Part shown: one piece after another, positions 8,320-16,949 of the stretch | Layout: each line of letters starts with the position of its first letter | Position numbering within the stretch: the stretch's first letter is position 1 | NCBI GenBank assembly: GCA_002973635.1 | Contig: CP027224.1 | Span: forward strand, 3,916,501 to 3,980,500 | Origin: Lysinibacillus sp. B2A1 | GTDB taxonomy: Bacteria; Bacillota; Bacilli; Bacillales_A; Planococcaceae | Length of the DNA: 64,000 nt | Direction: 5' to 3' | Translations under genes and position numbers: made by a program | Notes under the pieces: model-generated | The model's input: only the letters and a program-made list of their open reading frames with translations | Told to the model about the DNA's origin: nothing | Databases searched by the model: none

Positions 8320-8928
8320 CTAAACTACGTTAAACATAGCGAAGAAAGAAGCAATCAGATTGCCCATGCTATGTATACTCCAGCTTGTTAATATGGAGCC
8401 ATTGGATTTCTGTTCATTGATCCATCCCATTAAGTAACCAGCTAATCCCGTTACAATCACAACTAACACAACAACTTCAAAAGGAATAACAGAAAATAGC
8501 ATCCACCCATGAATACTACCAAATAGTAAGCCTTGTAGAATATTTCCTATCTGAAAACCAAATGTATATGCAAATCTTTTTAATAAAAAGCCTCTAAAAA
8601 GCAGTTCCTCTGACAAGCCCGTTTGGATAATTGCGTAGAGAAGTGCGGGGATAATCGCAGAAAAGCCGAGTCCTGCAAAACGATTCGATGCTAAAAGTGA
8701 GCTGTCTATATAAAAAAAGACGATTAGGTTAGACGGTACGAATAATAAAAAAATCGTGAGTAAAAACCATACAGTATAATTTCCTTTATTTTTGATGACA
8801 GGCTTTTTAATACCGAGCCATGATAAAAATGATTGTTTCTTTCTTGCTGTGAAAAACCACCAACAAAATGGTATTACTGAAAATAAAATAACTTGAATAA
8901 TGGCACTGATAGCAATGTTTATAATCAT
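8320..8928 (-). CDS. CPBP family intramembrane metalloprotease
   Basis: 202 residues with about six membrane helices. The CAAX-protease/bacteriocin-processing (CPBP, Abi) motifs are present: EELLFRG (EExxxR) near residue 115, a helix with FGSIHG near 138, and SWSIHSMGNL near 185, giving the two Glu and the conserved His residues of the active site. Such proteins cleave membrane-bound peptides or act in bacteriocin immunity; the substrate is not shown by context. Single gene. Confidence 0.88.
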   Translation of the reverse strand: MIINIAISAIIQVILFSVIPFCWWFFTARKKQSFLSWLGIKKPVIKNKGNYTVWFLLTIFLLFVPSNLIVFFYIDSSLLASNRFAGLGFSAIIPALLYAIIQTGLSEELLFRGFLLKRFAYTFGFQIGNILQGLLFGSIHGWMLFSVIPFEVVVLVVIVTGLAGYLMGWINEQKSNGSILTSWSIHSMGNLIASFFAMFNVV

Positions 8929-9072
8929 AATTTTTCCCCCTGCTTCGTTTTCGTGGTCATTTCTTCATGTTAAGCATATAAAACAATTGAGAGGAAATCA
9001 ATATAAATTTAACGATAAACATTAAATAATTAATTTTAATAATTAAATAACGAATGTTAATCATAAAAAAAT

Positions 9073-9096
9073 AGCGACTAGAATCTACTAGTCGCT
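9073..9096 (-). terminator. Terminator of the 133-aa secreted protein gene
   Basis: Minus strand: AGCGACTAG, six-base loop, CTAGTCGCT, then ATTTTTTTA. Perfect 9-bp stem, 2 bases after the stop codon. Confidence 0.85.
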
Positions 9097-9097
9097 G

Positions 9098-9499
9098 TCA
9101 GTGTTTATTTGGATTTCGTTCAATAAAATCAGTAATTTCATCCTTTAAATCATAAACCAATGTAAAATAATGATGCTCGTTCATGTCTCCCTTATCTCGC
9201 CATTTTTGCATTTCTTGATAATGGAAAGTCACAAAATAGCTGATGATCTCACGACGCTCTATGCCCACTTTATCAGCCATATCAACGATGGATAGACCCT
9301 CTTTCCAGTATTGATCATATACCTCTTGCGTAATACCAAGCACCTTACAAATAGCATTATAATCGTACTTTACATGATAAACGACCTGACCTTCCTCTCC
9401 ATTCGCATGTTGTTGAATGACATTATTAGCATAGCCAACTGGTGCAAAGCTCATTAAAAGTATGCTGATTAACATTAAATTTTTTACTACTATTTTCAT
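9098..9499 (-). CDS. Secreted protein of unknown function
   Basis: 133 residues. Signal peptide MKIVVKNLMLISILLMSFAPVGYAN, cleaved after AYAN-like Ala at ~24. The mature part is helical with repeated short helix-turn units (ICKVLGITQEVYDQYWKEGL, SIVDMADKVGIERREIISYF) that look like helix-turn-helix-like or DUF-type packing helices found in other secreted Bacillus proteins. AGGAGG at good distance. It stands alone with its own terminator. Confidence 0.65.
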   Translation of the reverse strand: MKIVVKNLMLISILLMSFAPVGYANNVIQQHANGEEGQVVYHVKYDYNAICKVLGITQEVYDQYWKEGLSIVDMADKVGIERREIISYFVTFHYQEMQKWRDKGDMNEHHYFTLVYDLKDEITDFIERNPNKH

Positions 9500-9573
9500 G
9501 CTAGACCTCCTTCACAATTTAGTGTGTGAGGTTTTAACAATCATATTCCTTATTAAGATTTTTAAGCTGAATA

Positions 9574-10014
9574 CTACCAATATTTAATATAATGAAAAAC
9601 ATCATGATCTATTTTCATTCCAAGCTTTTCATATAGCTTTTGAGCTTGTTTATTATCAGTCGCTGTTTCTAAGGTCATATATCGTGCATCCTCATTTTTA
9701 CAGTATGCATAACATTCTTCCATTAAACGCATTGCCACTCCTTGCTTTCTCGCATGTTCTGCCACAAATAGATCATTTAATAGAAAGGCTTTTTTCATCG
9801 CAACTGATGAAAAAATAGGGAAAAGCTGGACAAAACCTACTGGCTGAGCATCTAAATACGCAAGGAAAATAATTGATTCCTCCTTCTGCAAACGCTCCTT
9901 TAAAAATTGCTCGGCTTGCTCTAAATCTGAAGGTTGTTTATAAAATTCTCGATAGGCATTAAATAATGGGACTACCTCTTTAACTGTTGCAAGTGTTACT
10001 GTTTTCATTTCCAT
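9574..10014 (-). CDS. GNAT family N-acetyltransferase
   Basis: 146 residues from ATG 10014 (GGAG upstream). GNAT fold: LNDLFVAEHARKQGVAMRLM is motif A with the R/Q-x-x-G-x-A acetyl-CoA pyrophosphate loop, followed by TLETATDNKQAQKLYEKLGM (motif B). The acyl acceptor is unknown. It is divergent from the MocR regulator gene, with ~110 bases between the start codons; MocR proteins often control their divergent neighbour. Confidence 0.85.
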   Translation of the reverse strand: MEMKTVTLATVKEVVPLFNAYREFYKQPSDLEQAEQFLKERLQKEESIIFLAYLDAQPVGFVQLFPIFSSVAMKKAFLLNDLFVAEHARKQGVAMRLMEECYAYCKNEDARYMTLETATDNKQAQKLYEKLGMKIDHDVFHYIKYW

Positions 10015-10125
10015 TGCAAATCTCTCCATTTCTTTTTATCAGTCTTTCTTGTATGATAATAAAAAACATTTTGACATATAAAAAGTGACAAAAATAAATA
10101 TTTCAACATGTCAAGAAGGAGCCTT

Positions 10126-11508
10126 ATGAATGATTTTATTTTTTTCTTTACAGATAAAGAGGCAAAATATAAGCAAATTTATCAGCAAATCAAAACTTTA
10201 ATTGAGCAAGGTAGCTTAAAAACAAACGATACTCTTCCTTCTATTCGTAGGCTGGCAGATACACTACAGGTGAGTCGCAATACGACCTTAACTGCCTACG
10301 AGCAACTTGTCGCAGAGGGATATATACGAGGAGAAGGACGAAAAGGATATTTTGTCAATGAATTTGAGCAGGTATTTTTACATGAGGAGACACAACCAAG
10401 CATTCCCAATAAAAAACAAGTCACTGGAAATATCATCATTGATTTTCGAGCAGGTGCTGTCGATCAACAGGATTTTCCTTTAAAAATTTGGCGACAAATG
10501 GCCAATCAAATATTACATGAGGAAGAATGCTATACATATGGGGACTCGTTTGGTGAACCTCGATTAAAGGAACAGCTTGTGGATTATTTATTACAAGCTC
10601 GTGGTGTTCGTGTTAATTCAGAGGACATTTTTATTGGTAGCAGCACACAGCAAATGTTAATTTATTTAGGCTTTTTATTAAAAGAGGATTTTGATAGTAT
10701 TATTTTGGAAGACCCTGGTTATAACGGAGCACGCGAAGCCTTTAAATTACATAACTTCAATATAGAGTCATTACCTGTTTTGGAAAATGGTGCACAGCTT
10801 CAGCATTTAACCCATTTACAGTCACGTCTAATTTATATTACCCCTTCCCATCATTTTCCCTATGGTGTTTCACTGAGCATCCAGCAGCGACAAACATTGA
10901 TTCAGTGGGCTAAACAAATAGATGGCTATATTCTAGAGGATGATTATGACAGCGAATTTCGCTATACACAGCAGCCATTCCCTGCCCTTGCCTCTATTGA
11001 TAAATCGCGTGTGATCTATATTGGCACATTTTCTAAATCCTTTTTACCAGCCGTTCGCTTAAGCTATATGGTATTACCCTATTCATTTGTCTCTACATAT
11101 AAAGAACGCTTTCAATATTTTGAGCATAATGCCTCTTCTCTTCATCAATTAACAATGGCAGCATTTATGGAAAAGGGCGAATGGACAAGGCATATTAAAC
11201 GAATGCGGATCACCTATAAACAAAAGATCAATCTTCTTGTACGGGAGCTGCAACAACAATTTGGAGACAGGATTACAGTATTGGGGGCACAATCAGGTCT
11301 CTATATTTTAGTGAAAGTACATACGCAACTTTCTGAGCGTCAACTCATAGAAAGCGCTGCACGATATGGCGTGAGGGTATATCCAACCAGTCCCTTTTTC
11401 CTTAAGCAAACAAGCACTGAGCCTATCATTCAACTAGGCTTTAGCAATTTGCAGCTAGATGAAGTTGTTTTAGGGGTGCAACTATTAAAAAAAGCTTGGT
11501 TAACATAA
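10126..11508 (+). CDS. MocR/PdxR-type GntR regulator with aminotransferase domain
   Basis: 460 residues. N-terminal GntR winged helix at ~1-75 (KYKQIYQQIKTLIEQGSL, LPSIRRLADTLQVSRNTTLT, GYIRGEGRKGYFV). The remainder is a fold-type I aminotransferase-like domain with IYITPSHHFPYGVSLS, ILEDDYDSEFRY and the PLP lysine in GTFSKSFLPAVRLSYMV. Such regulators sense PLP or an amino compound. The start at 10126 is preceded by AGAAGGAG; the longer frame from 10108 overlaps that RBS. The divergent GNAT gene is the probable target. Confidence 0.92.
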   Translation: MNDFIFFFTDKEAKYKQIYQQIKTLIEQGSLKTNDTLPSIRRLADTLQVSRNTTLTAYEQLVAEGYIRGEGRKGYFVNEFEQVFLHEETQPSIPNKKQVTGNIIIDFRAGAVDQQDFPLKIWRQMANQILHEEECYTYGDSFGEPRLKEQLVDYLLQARGVRVNSEDIFIGSSTQQMLIYLGFLLKEDFDSIILEDPGYNGAREAFKLHNFNIESLPVLENGAQLQHLTHLQSRLIYITPSHHFPYGVSLSIQQRQTLIQWAKQIDGYILEDDYDSEFRYTQQPFPALASIDKSRVIYIGTFSKSFLPAVRLSYMVLPYSFVSTYKERFQYFEHNASSLHQLTMAAFMEKGEWTRHIKRMRITYKQKINLLVRELQQQFGDRITVLGAQSGLYILVKVHTQLSERQLIESAARYGVRVYPTSPFFLKQTSTEPIIQLGFSNLQLDEVVLGVQLLKKAWLT

Positions 11509-11510
11509 TA

Positions 11511-11542
11511 AATAAGCCATAGCAACCATGTTATGGCTTATT
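11511..11542. terminator. Bidirectional terminator
   Basis: AATAAGCCATA pairs with TATGGCTTATT across a ~10-base loop, between the converging MocR gene and the DUF5412-like gene. It overlaps the end of the latter gene. Confidence 0.75.
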
Positions 11543-11953
11543 TGTATTTTCCTCATAATCTCGATAATCATAGGTTTCATTTGGTACATCCAATGTCACG
11601 CCGTTTATTTTGACAGTCTCATCATCTATCCATGAAATATCTGCTTCATTCTCCCGATATTGCCAATAAATCTTCTTTGACTTCTTATTTTCTTTATTAA
11701 ATACTAATTCACCCAAAACCGTATAAGACGTAGTGGCCCCTCCATCTGAGACATAAGCATTCACTGTATAGGTACCGTTGGGAGAAGTGGATTCGGCGAT
11801 CAATTCCTGTTTAAACCTACTCCAATCAAAAAACAGCCAATAAATCCCATATCCTATAATGCTTACAATAAATAGGAACCAGACACACAGTATAATTAGC
11901 GCTTTTCTGTATACTTTTTTCTGCTCTACCCTCGCAGTCATATCAAAAAACAT
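11531..11953 (-). CDS. DUF5412-like membrane-anchored protein
   Basis: 140 residues. One membrane helix (ALIILCVWFLFIVSIIGYGI) near residue 30, then an outside beta domain with the marks of DUF5412: STSPNGTYTVNAYVSDGGAT, IYWQYRENEADISWIDD and VTLDVPNETYDYR. The family is common in Bacillaceae; its function is not known. No co-transcribed gene. Confidence 0.75.
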   Translation of the reverse strand: MFFDMTARVEQKKVYRKALIILCVWFLFIVSIIGYGIYWLFFDWSRFKQELIAESTSPNGTYTVNAYVSDGGATTSYTVLGELVFNKENKKSKKIYWQYRENEADISWIDDETVKINGVTLDVPNETYDYRDYEENTNKP

Positions 11954-12080
11954 CTCCCTATTTTTTTATTTAATAACGAAAATAAGGATGGATTTGTTTC
12001 CTTATTTTGATGTATTCCTAAAGTAGAGTGCTTAAAATGTTCTGTTCTATTTAGGACGTAGTAGGATGGAGCAGTTCACT

Positions 12081-12246
12081 ATTCGAGCTGAGCAATTTTC
12101 GGATTGACCTGAGCATTTTTTGGATCGACCTGAGCGTTTTTCTTCTCAACCTGAGCAATTTTGATATTGACCTGAGCAGTTTTCTTTCAACCCGAGCAAA
12201 TTTTAAGTTGACCTGAGCATTTTCTTCTTACCTCAAGCAAATATGG
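12081..12246. repeat. Degenerate ~21-nt tandem repeat, about 8 units
   Basis: Eight copies of a unit close to TTGACCTGAGCATTTT with a variable 4-7-base linker are seen between two gene ends. The core CCTGAGC or a one-base variant recurs at 18-23-base spacing. It contains no open frame, no palindrome and no unique spacers, so it is not a CRISPR array. It lies upstream of the DUF5412-like gene and downstream of the zinc-ribbon gene. Confidence 0.85.
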
Positions 12247-12319
12247 CTTTAACTTAAATATTTCTAAACAAATAAAACCCTCACGCTCAAAACGGTGAAG
12301 GTCATTCTCTTGCTATGTA

Positions 12320-12634
12320 TTATTTTTGGGCATATTTTTGCAGATGCTTTGGGATTTCACGTACGTCCATTAAAAATGGCATCATAAGGATTAACGCTAA
12401 TAAGTAAATTGCAACACCGATTGCTACTGCAGAGCTTTTTACCTCTTCATCAATCACATAAGGCATTGTAATATATGGTACAAAGACTAGTAATAAAATG
12501 GAAATACGTGTCATAGAAGTGAGCATTTGCTTTTTCCCACAGTATGGACAGCCTATAAAGCGAGAAAATGATACAATTGACCGCATTGACTGCTTCCACG
12601 TCCATTTTTCCTTACATGTAATACATTTTGGCAT
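12320..12634 (-). CDS. TIGR04104-type zinc-ribbon membrane protein
   Basis: 104 residues. It starts MPKCITCKEKWTWKQ and has a second pair in GCPYCGKKQ, that is two CxxC pairs about 27 residues apart, the hallmark of the cxxc_20_cxxc (TIGR04104) family. Two membrane helices follow (ISILLLVFVPYITMPYVI, AVAIGVAIYLLALILMMPFL). The start at 12634 is preceded by GGAGGGG; function unknown. A weak hairpin terminator (CCTTCACCG/CGTGAGGG then TTTTATT) follows at 12280-12300. Confidence 0.75.
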   Translation of the reverse strand: MPKCITCKEKWTWKQSMRSIVSFSRFIGCPYCGKKQMLTSMTRISILLLVFVPYITMPYVIDEEVKSSAVAIGVAIYLLALILMMPFLMDVREIPKHLQKYAQK

Positions 12635-12738
12635 ATCATCTATCCCCTCCATTCACTAATTATGCCATAATTACCATTCTAGAAACATATAAAAAAGAAT
12701 TTGCACAAGTTAAACCCTGTACAAATTCCCTATATAGG

Positions 12739-13962
12739 TTAAAAATAATCGATAAATGTTGGAATACCGACAGGAAGTACTGTCTCTAGCAGTGCAATGT
12801 CAATCGCATGGCCCTGTAAGCGTTCGATTTTTTCCAAATAGCTTGGTCGTTTATAGCCTAGTAACATTGTGGCTAATGTTTGCACAGTTAGTTGAACAGC
12901 ATTTTCGGACAGTGTTTCGCTGATCTTATCTACGCTAACCTTACCTTCCTGCACCGTAATCACAAATGTGCCGTTATTCCACGCTACAATACGATCACTA
13001 ACAGCCAATCGTAACTGAAAGTCATTTCCCACAAATGGATAACGTAATAAAAATTCTTTGACATCCACGATACGTGCCATAAAATAAGGGGACACTTTTT
13101 GTATGATTTCACTATCCTCCAGTAAAAAGGCAACTGCTTCATTTCCAGTCGTTTTGCCATAAGCATTATAAATCATTGAGCTATGAGCAGAGACAAAATT
13201 CCATAATCCTTTACGTGCCTCTTCCTGTAAATAGACGATTTCATCAATGTAATAATTTTCCTCCATAATGCGATAAAACATATAGCCCTGTGGCACATCA
13301 TCCTCATCATAATATACGGCTGCCTGAAGATTGACATCACTATCAATAAACTTTTCTTCCCAAAAGTCTTCCTGAAACTTCTCATTCCATGCAATACTAT
13401 TGCGTACCATCACACCATGCGTTTTTTGGGCATAACTTGCATAAATCGCTACAACATCCTCATGTTTCGGATCAACTCGACGTATCTTTCCATTTAGTCC
13501 TGCATAATGTGGCAGCTGTGTATCCTTGACCTGAAATTCCACGATATCGCTCATAATTTCCCAGCCCTTTTTTCGATAGTACGGGATCGAATATGGGAAT
13601 AAATAGGATATATATTGCCCCTCATTTCGCATGCGCTGCAGACATTCCATAATCAGGCTCTCCATTAAACCATGTCTTGAATATTCTGGATATGTTCCCA
13701 CAGCCGTTATACCACCCATTTCGTAAATCCGACCATGAACATTTACCTCAAAAGGAAGGCTTAATATTTGTGAGACAAGCTGTGTACCATCAAACCATCC
13801 AATTGCATGTCCTTCATCGAATTGCTTGCTCTTTGCATTGACAAAGCGGCGATCCTTATGAATAGACATGGACATTTGAAACACATAATTGAGTAAATCT
13901 ATGGATTGCGCCATTTCATCTAATCGAATTTCCCGCATGATTAAGCCTTTTCGCTGATTCAT
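12739..13962 (-). CDS. Eis-type GNAT acetyltransferase
   Basis: 407 residues, three domains as in the Eis (enhanced intracellular survival) family: GNAT domain at 10-150 with MGGITAVGTYPEYSRHGLME (acetyl-CoA loop R-x-x-G), a second GNAT-like domain with the SYLFPYSIPYYRKKGWE motif and central region, and an SCP2-like C-terminal domain ending in GIPTFIDYF with the terminal carboxylate/Phe typical of the active site. Members acetylate amines, including aminoglycosides; no evidence for the substrate here. It starts within the stop codon of the ATPase gene (TAATGA), so the two are coupled. A hairpin (GAATTTGTACA/TTGTGCAAATTC, T-run) follows at 12700-12731. Confidence 0.85.
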   Translation of the reverse strand: MNQRKGLIMREIRLDEMAQSIDLLNYVFQMSMSIHKDRRFVNAKSKQFDEGHAIGWFDGTQLVSQILSLPFEVNVHGRIYEMGGITAVGTYPEYSRHGLMESLIMECLQRMRNEGQYISYLFPYSIPYYRKKGWEIMSDIVEFQVKDTQLPHYAGLNGKIRRVDPKHEDVVAIYASYAQKTHGVMVRNSIAWNEKFQEDFWEEKFIDSDVNLQAAVYYDEDDVPQGYMFYRIMEENYYIDEIVYLQEEARKGLWNFVSAHSSMIYNAYGKTTGNEAVAFLLEDSEIIQKVSPYFMARIVDVKEFLLRYPFVGNDFQLRLAVSDRIVAWNNGTFVITVQEGKVSVDKISETLSENAVQLTVQTLATMLLGYKRPSYLEKIERLQGHAIDIALLETVLPVGIPTFIDYF

Positions 13963-14687
13963 TATTCCCTCTCCTCATCAAATAACTCTGAAAAAATGGT
14001 TTCTGGTGCATTTAAAAAACGCTTCGTAACAATGTAATGTATGGTCTCCTCATAACGAGTAGACTTAATTTCCTCACCATCAAAACTGTAAATTGTTGCA
14101 TTTGGATAGCCAAGTAAAATTGGTGAATGTGTAGCGATAATAAACTGTGCCTCATGCTCTAAATCCTTCATGATTTTAAGGAGACTAAGCTGCCTTGTTG
14201 GAGAAAGTGCCGCTTCAGGCTCGTCTAATAAATAAATGGCCTTACCTTTAAAGCGATGTATAAATAACGATAAAAATGATTCCCCATGTGATTGATGATG
14301 TAAAGACTTGTCACCATAAGCCGCATATTTGTTTGGATGCTCTAACGAATCAATATGACTGGCAAATTGATAAAACGTTTCAGAACGTAGGAAAAAGCCA
14401 TTTGAAACTTTCGGCCACCAAGATAATCGTATATATTCCCCAAGTGCAGATTCCGCTTTATGTACCTCATATAAATTTTGTCGCCCACCACCTGCTGTAT
14501 TAAAATCACAGCAATCAGCAATTGCCTCCAATAGTGTTGATTTACCAGAACCATTTTCACCAACAAAGAAAGTGACATTTGTAGGAAACTCTAGCTCCTG
14601 TAAATCCTGCAAACTTGGTATGTTAAAGGGATATACATGCTTATCTTTGATGTTGTTTTGTAACACCTTACATGATTTTAAATACAT
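13962..14687 (-). CDS. AAA family ATPase (ABC-like, OLD/RecF type)
   Basis: 241 residues. Walker A GENGSGKSTLLEAIA at ~40, a short ABC-signature-like SHGESFLSLF, Walker B AIYLLDEPEAALSP at ~155 and the D-loop/His switch FIIATHSPILLGYP at ~180. No membrane partner gene is present. This short single-ATPase type (YbgG/AAA_21) is common in Bacillus; its target is unknown. It is the first gene of an operon with the Eis-type acetyltransferase. Confidence 0.85.
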   Translation of the reverse strand: MYLKSCKVLQNNIKDKHVYPFNIPSLQDLQELEFPTNVTFFVGENGSGKSTLLEAIADCCDFNTAGGGRQNLYEVHKAESALGEYIRLSWWPKVSNGFFLRSETFYQFASHIDSLEHPNKYAAYGDKSLHHQSHGESFLSLFIHRFKGKAIYLLDEPEAALSPTRQLSLLKIMKDLEHEAQFIIATHSPILLGYPNATIYSFDGEEIKSTRYEETIHYIVTKRFLNAPETIFSELFDEERE

Positions 14688-14725
14688 TTCGTCTCCTCCC
14701 TTACTATTATTATAACGCGGTCATG

Positions 14726-15637
14726 CTACTCTGAAACCGACTTTTTTTCCAAATACAAGCTACAAACACCCAAAATAAATAATAAACTGATACCTATAAA
14801 GGAAATAGGTGACCATGAGAGCCTTGGATCAAATAACTGAAAGAAAAATGTGAATATTGGAACAAAGCATAAACTCATCATTACAATTAATGATGAACAA
14901 TACTGAATGCCTATTTGTAATAAATACATTGGCAGCATGACGCCTACTACTGTGACTGCAAGTATCCACGAAATATTTCCCGAGAAATATTTAAAAAACA
15001 TGTCGAAAGTTGCAGAAAAAGATAATAAAATTATGCCATAATAGCGGTTTGCTAAAATCATGGAAGTAGTCCAACCAGCCTCACTTAATCGCTTCGAATA
15101 GATTGTACAGAGAACTGCTCCAATCCCACAGCCAACACTCGCTATTAATGCCACAATTACAGGCAAAGTTAGGTCCATTTGTACAGCAGATTTCCCACTA
15201 ATAACAGCTACTATTAGTATAGTACAAGCGATAAATGTTCCAAAAGCAATTACCCATTGTACACGAGGAATGGATTCCTTAGCAAAAACAGCTACTATTA
15301 AGACAAACAGTGGTCCGATGCCCATTTCAAGCGCACTTACAATCGCGGACTCAACATATTTTAAGGCAAAATAAAAGCCCATAAATGTTACCACCGTAGC
15401 AGCGTTCAACTTCATCACATCCGTAATATTTCCCTTCCATACATTCACTAGCTTTCGTTTTCGGGCAAAGAATGAAAAATAAATGGTTGTAATGAAAAAA
15501 CTAATGCCCGTAAATAAAAAGGTTGGTACCTCCTGTACCTGCTTGGCATAGAACACCTGGCTCATTGATGTTAGAAGTGCTGACAGAACAAGTGCAGTTA
15601 AACCTACTGTTGTTGCTTGTTTTTTTATCATTTCCAC
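14726..15637 (-). CDS. DMT superfamily (EamA) transporter under T-box control
   Basis: About 303 residues with ten membrane helices and two EamA repeats (GLTALVLSALLTSMSQVF at the start; WVIAFGTFIACTILIVAV in the middle). The start is GTG at 15637, 7 bases after AAGGGGG; the ATG two codons later is an alternative. The long frame up to 15820 is the leader RNA, not coding. Upstream is a clear T-box leader with an apparent Leu (CTC) specifier, which suggests a carrier for leucine or a related metabolite induced by uncharged tRNA. The amino-acid link rests on that RNA, not on the protein. Confidence 0.85.
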   Translation of the reverse strand: MEMIKKQATTVGLTALVLSALLTSMSQVFYAKQVQEVPTFLFTGISFFITTIYFSFFARKRKLVNVWKGNITDVMKLNAATVVTFMGFYFALKYVESAIVSALEMGIGPLFVLIVAVFAKESIPRVQWVIAFGTFIACTILIVAVISGKSAVQMDLTLPVIVALIASVGCGIGAVLCTIYSKRLSEAGWTTSMILANRYYGIILLSFSATFDMFFKYFSGNISWILAVTVVGVMLPMYLLQIGIQYCSSLIVMMSLCFVPIFTFFFQLFDPRLSWSPISFIGISLLFILGVCSLYLEKKSVSE

Positions 15638-15699
15638 TATATTTCCCCCTTGATAAATTAACAGTGTTGAGCAAATTCCAGTTCCTCTCCCATTTCCCA

Positions 15700-15925
15700 A
15701 ATAAAAAACTTCGTCTCCAATAAATATAGAGACGAAGTTATCTGCGGTACCACTCTGATTAGCTAGAAAGCTCACTTGACTATAACGGTAGCAGCCGTTT
15801 ATGCCTACTCTCTTCAGCATAAAAAACTCCTGGATGAGTTCATAAATGGTTTGCGATGATTTTCACCTGCCATCATCTCTCTAAAGCAAACTACATTCAC
15901 TACTACTTCCAATCATTGTTAAATT
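15700..15925 (-). promoter_or_regulatory. T-box riboswitch leader, Leu specifier likely
   Basis: On the minus strand the T-box sequence TGGTACCGC is at 15744-15752. It is followed by a perfect terminator AACTTCGTCTC/GAGACGAAGTT (15707-15739) and a T-run; its 5' arm can pair alternatively as antiterminator. Upstream is stem I with AGAGAG and GGTGAAAATCATCG elements. The specifier position, in ATGAACTCATCCAGGAG, reads GAA-CTC, so Leu is the best reading of the codon. The leader ends ~60 bases before the transporter start. Confidence 0.88.
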
Positions 15926-16164
15926 ATATTCGATACATCATAATTCAAATCATCCTTTTCGTCAAGACTCTCTGAAGTATGTGCAATATTGCAAATACAC
16001 CTTTATGTTGGATCATTATGACTCGAATTAGCATCTGATTCCAGTTATTGTGACTTATAGCAAATGTTCTACTTTCCAGCTGATTGTCATACATTGAGTA
16101 AAACCTTTTGAACCTTATTTTAAGATGGAATGTACCTGAAAAAAGAACAAGGGAGAAAAGTGAT

Positions 16165-16380
16165 ATGTTTGTAACTCATTTTTATGAAGGCAAGACATCT
16201 GTGTTAAGTCAGCTGCTCGTCAATCTACCTGTTGTCGAAGAAAATTTTAAAATTAAAGGACGAAAAGCAAAAATAATTGAGGTTAATCAAATCAACAACA
16301 ATAACTACCAAGTACGAATCGTTTTTGAAATTGTACCTAAAAAACAGCCTATTAAAGAGCTTGGGAAGAAAAAAAGATAG
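16165..16380 (+). CDS. Small basic protein of unknown function
   Basis: 71 residues from ATG 16165, RBS GGGAG 11 bases upstream. Sequence begins MFVTHFYEGKTSVLSQLLVN and ends in IKELGKKKR. Beta-strand-rich with a central basic patch (FKIKGRKAKIIEV). I know no family. A hairpin terminator follows. The upstream gap 15926-16164 shows nothing clear besides possible promoter elements. Confidence 0.6.
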   Translation: MFVTHFYEGKTSVLSQLLVNLPVVEENFKIKGRKAKIIEVNQINNNNYQVRIVFEIVPKKQPIKELGKKKR

Positions 16381-16400
16381 CCATTTATAGTTTAAGGCGT

Positions 16401-16432
16401 AACGCTATCGTTGATAAATCCAATGATAGCGT
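16401..16432 (+). terminator. Hairpin, terminator-like
   Basis: AACGCTATCGTTGATAAATC continues to CAATGATAGCGT, giving an 8-12-bp stem. The same hairpin, with one base changed, is at 18736-18766. The two copies flank the IS231-like element and the inverted repeats, so they may be part of a duplicated block rather than simple terminators. Confidence 0.5.
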
Positions 16433-16510
16433 CATGTTGTTGAAATACTATTATGTCAATGAAATCAAGGTGACAAATTAAAAAGTATAGCCCTTTTTCA
16501 AAACGAGAGG

Positions 16511-16642
16511 TTGATCTCCGTTCCGACTGAGTGCTTTCCTGGGGGCGTCCGATGAGCCGCTTCACTCGCGTTGCTCGCTCCAGGGTCTCATCTGTGACGC
16601 TGAATCCCCAAGGAGTCACTCAGTCTACACTCCAATCAACCT
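16511..16642 (-). repeat. GC-rich intergenic repeat, copy 1
   Basis: In minus orientation it reads from GGTTGATTGGAGTGTAGACT through GAGACCCTGGAGCGAGC and GAAGCGGCTCATCGG to GGAACGGAGATCAACC. This is a long imperfect palindrome-like repeat (~130 bp), GC-rich against the local background, of the type scattered in Bacillus and Lysinibacillus genomes. Copy 2, in opposite direction, starts at 16923. Confidence 0.75.
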
Positions 16643-16949
16643 TTGCTCATCGTATTTTTTTCTGGCAATTCACACAAATATATAGTGATAAATTTGAAGT
16701 CTTAGCCATCACTATATTGTGCAAAAATGGAGCTTTGATAACATTTTTCTATGTGAAAACAGAGGAGTACTTTATGTAAAGTTACAAAGTAGTTTGTTTT
16801 ACGCATAAAATGTAGGTTAACATCTGTAGAATTGTACCAATATTCTATCCATTTAATGATGGTGAGTAACATGCTTTTACTTTTCTTTTGAGGGAAGAAA
16901 ATATTTAAAGTTCTACACTATTGCTGATTGGAGTGCAAGGCTACTCGAC

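Noticed and set aside
12081..12246. CRISPR array
   Set aside because: Units are imperfect, linkers only 4-7 bases, and there are no unique spacers or cas genes.
14726..15820. N-terminal extension of the DMT transporter up to 15820
   Set aside because: The extra 60 codons lie within the T-box RNA structure and terminator; the GTG at 15637 has the RBS.
16392..16779. Frames in the GC-rich repeat (75 and 82 residues)
   Set aside because: They are readings of a structured non-coding repeat present in two copies.
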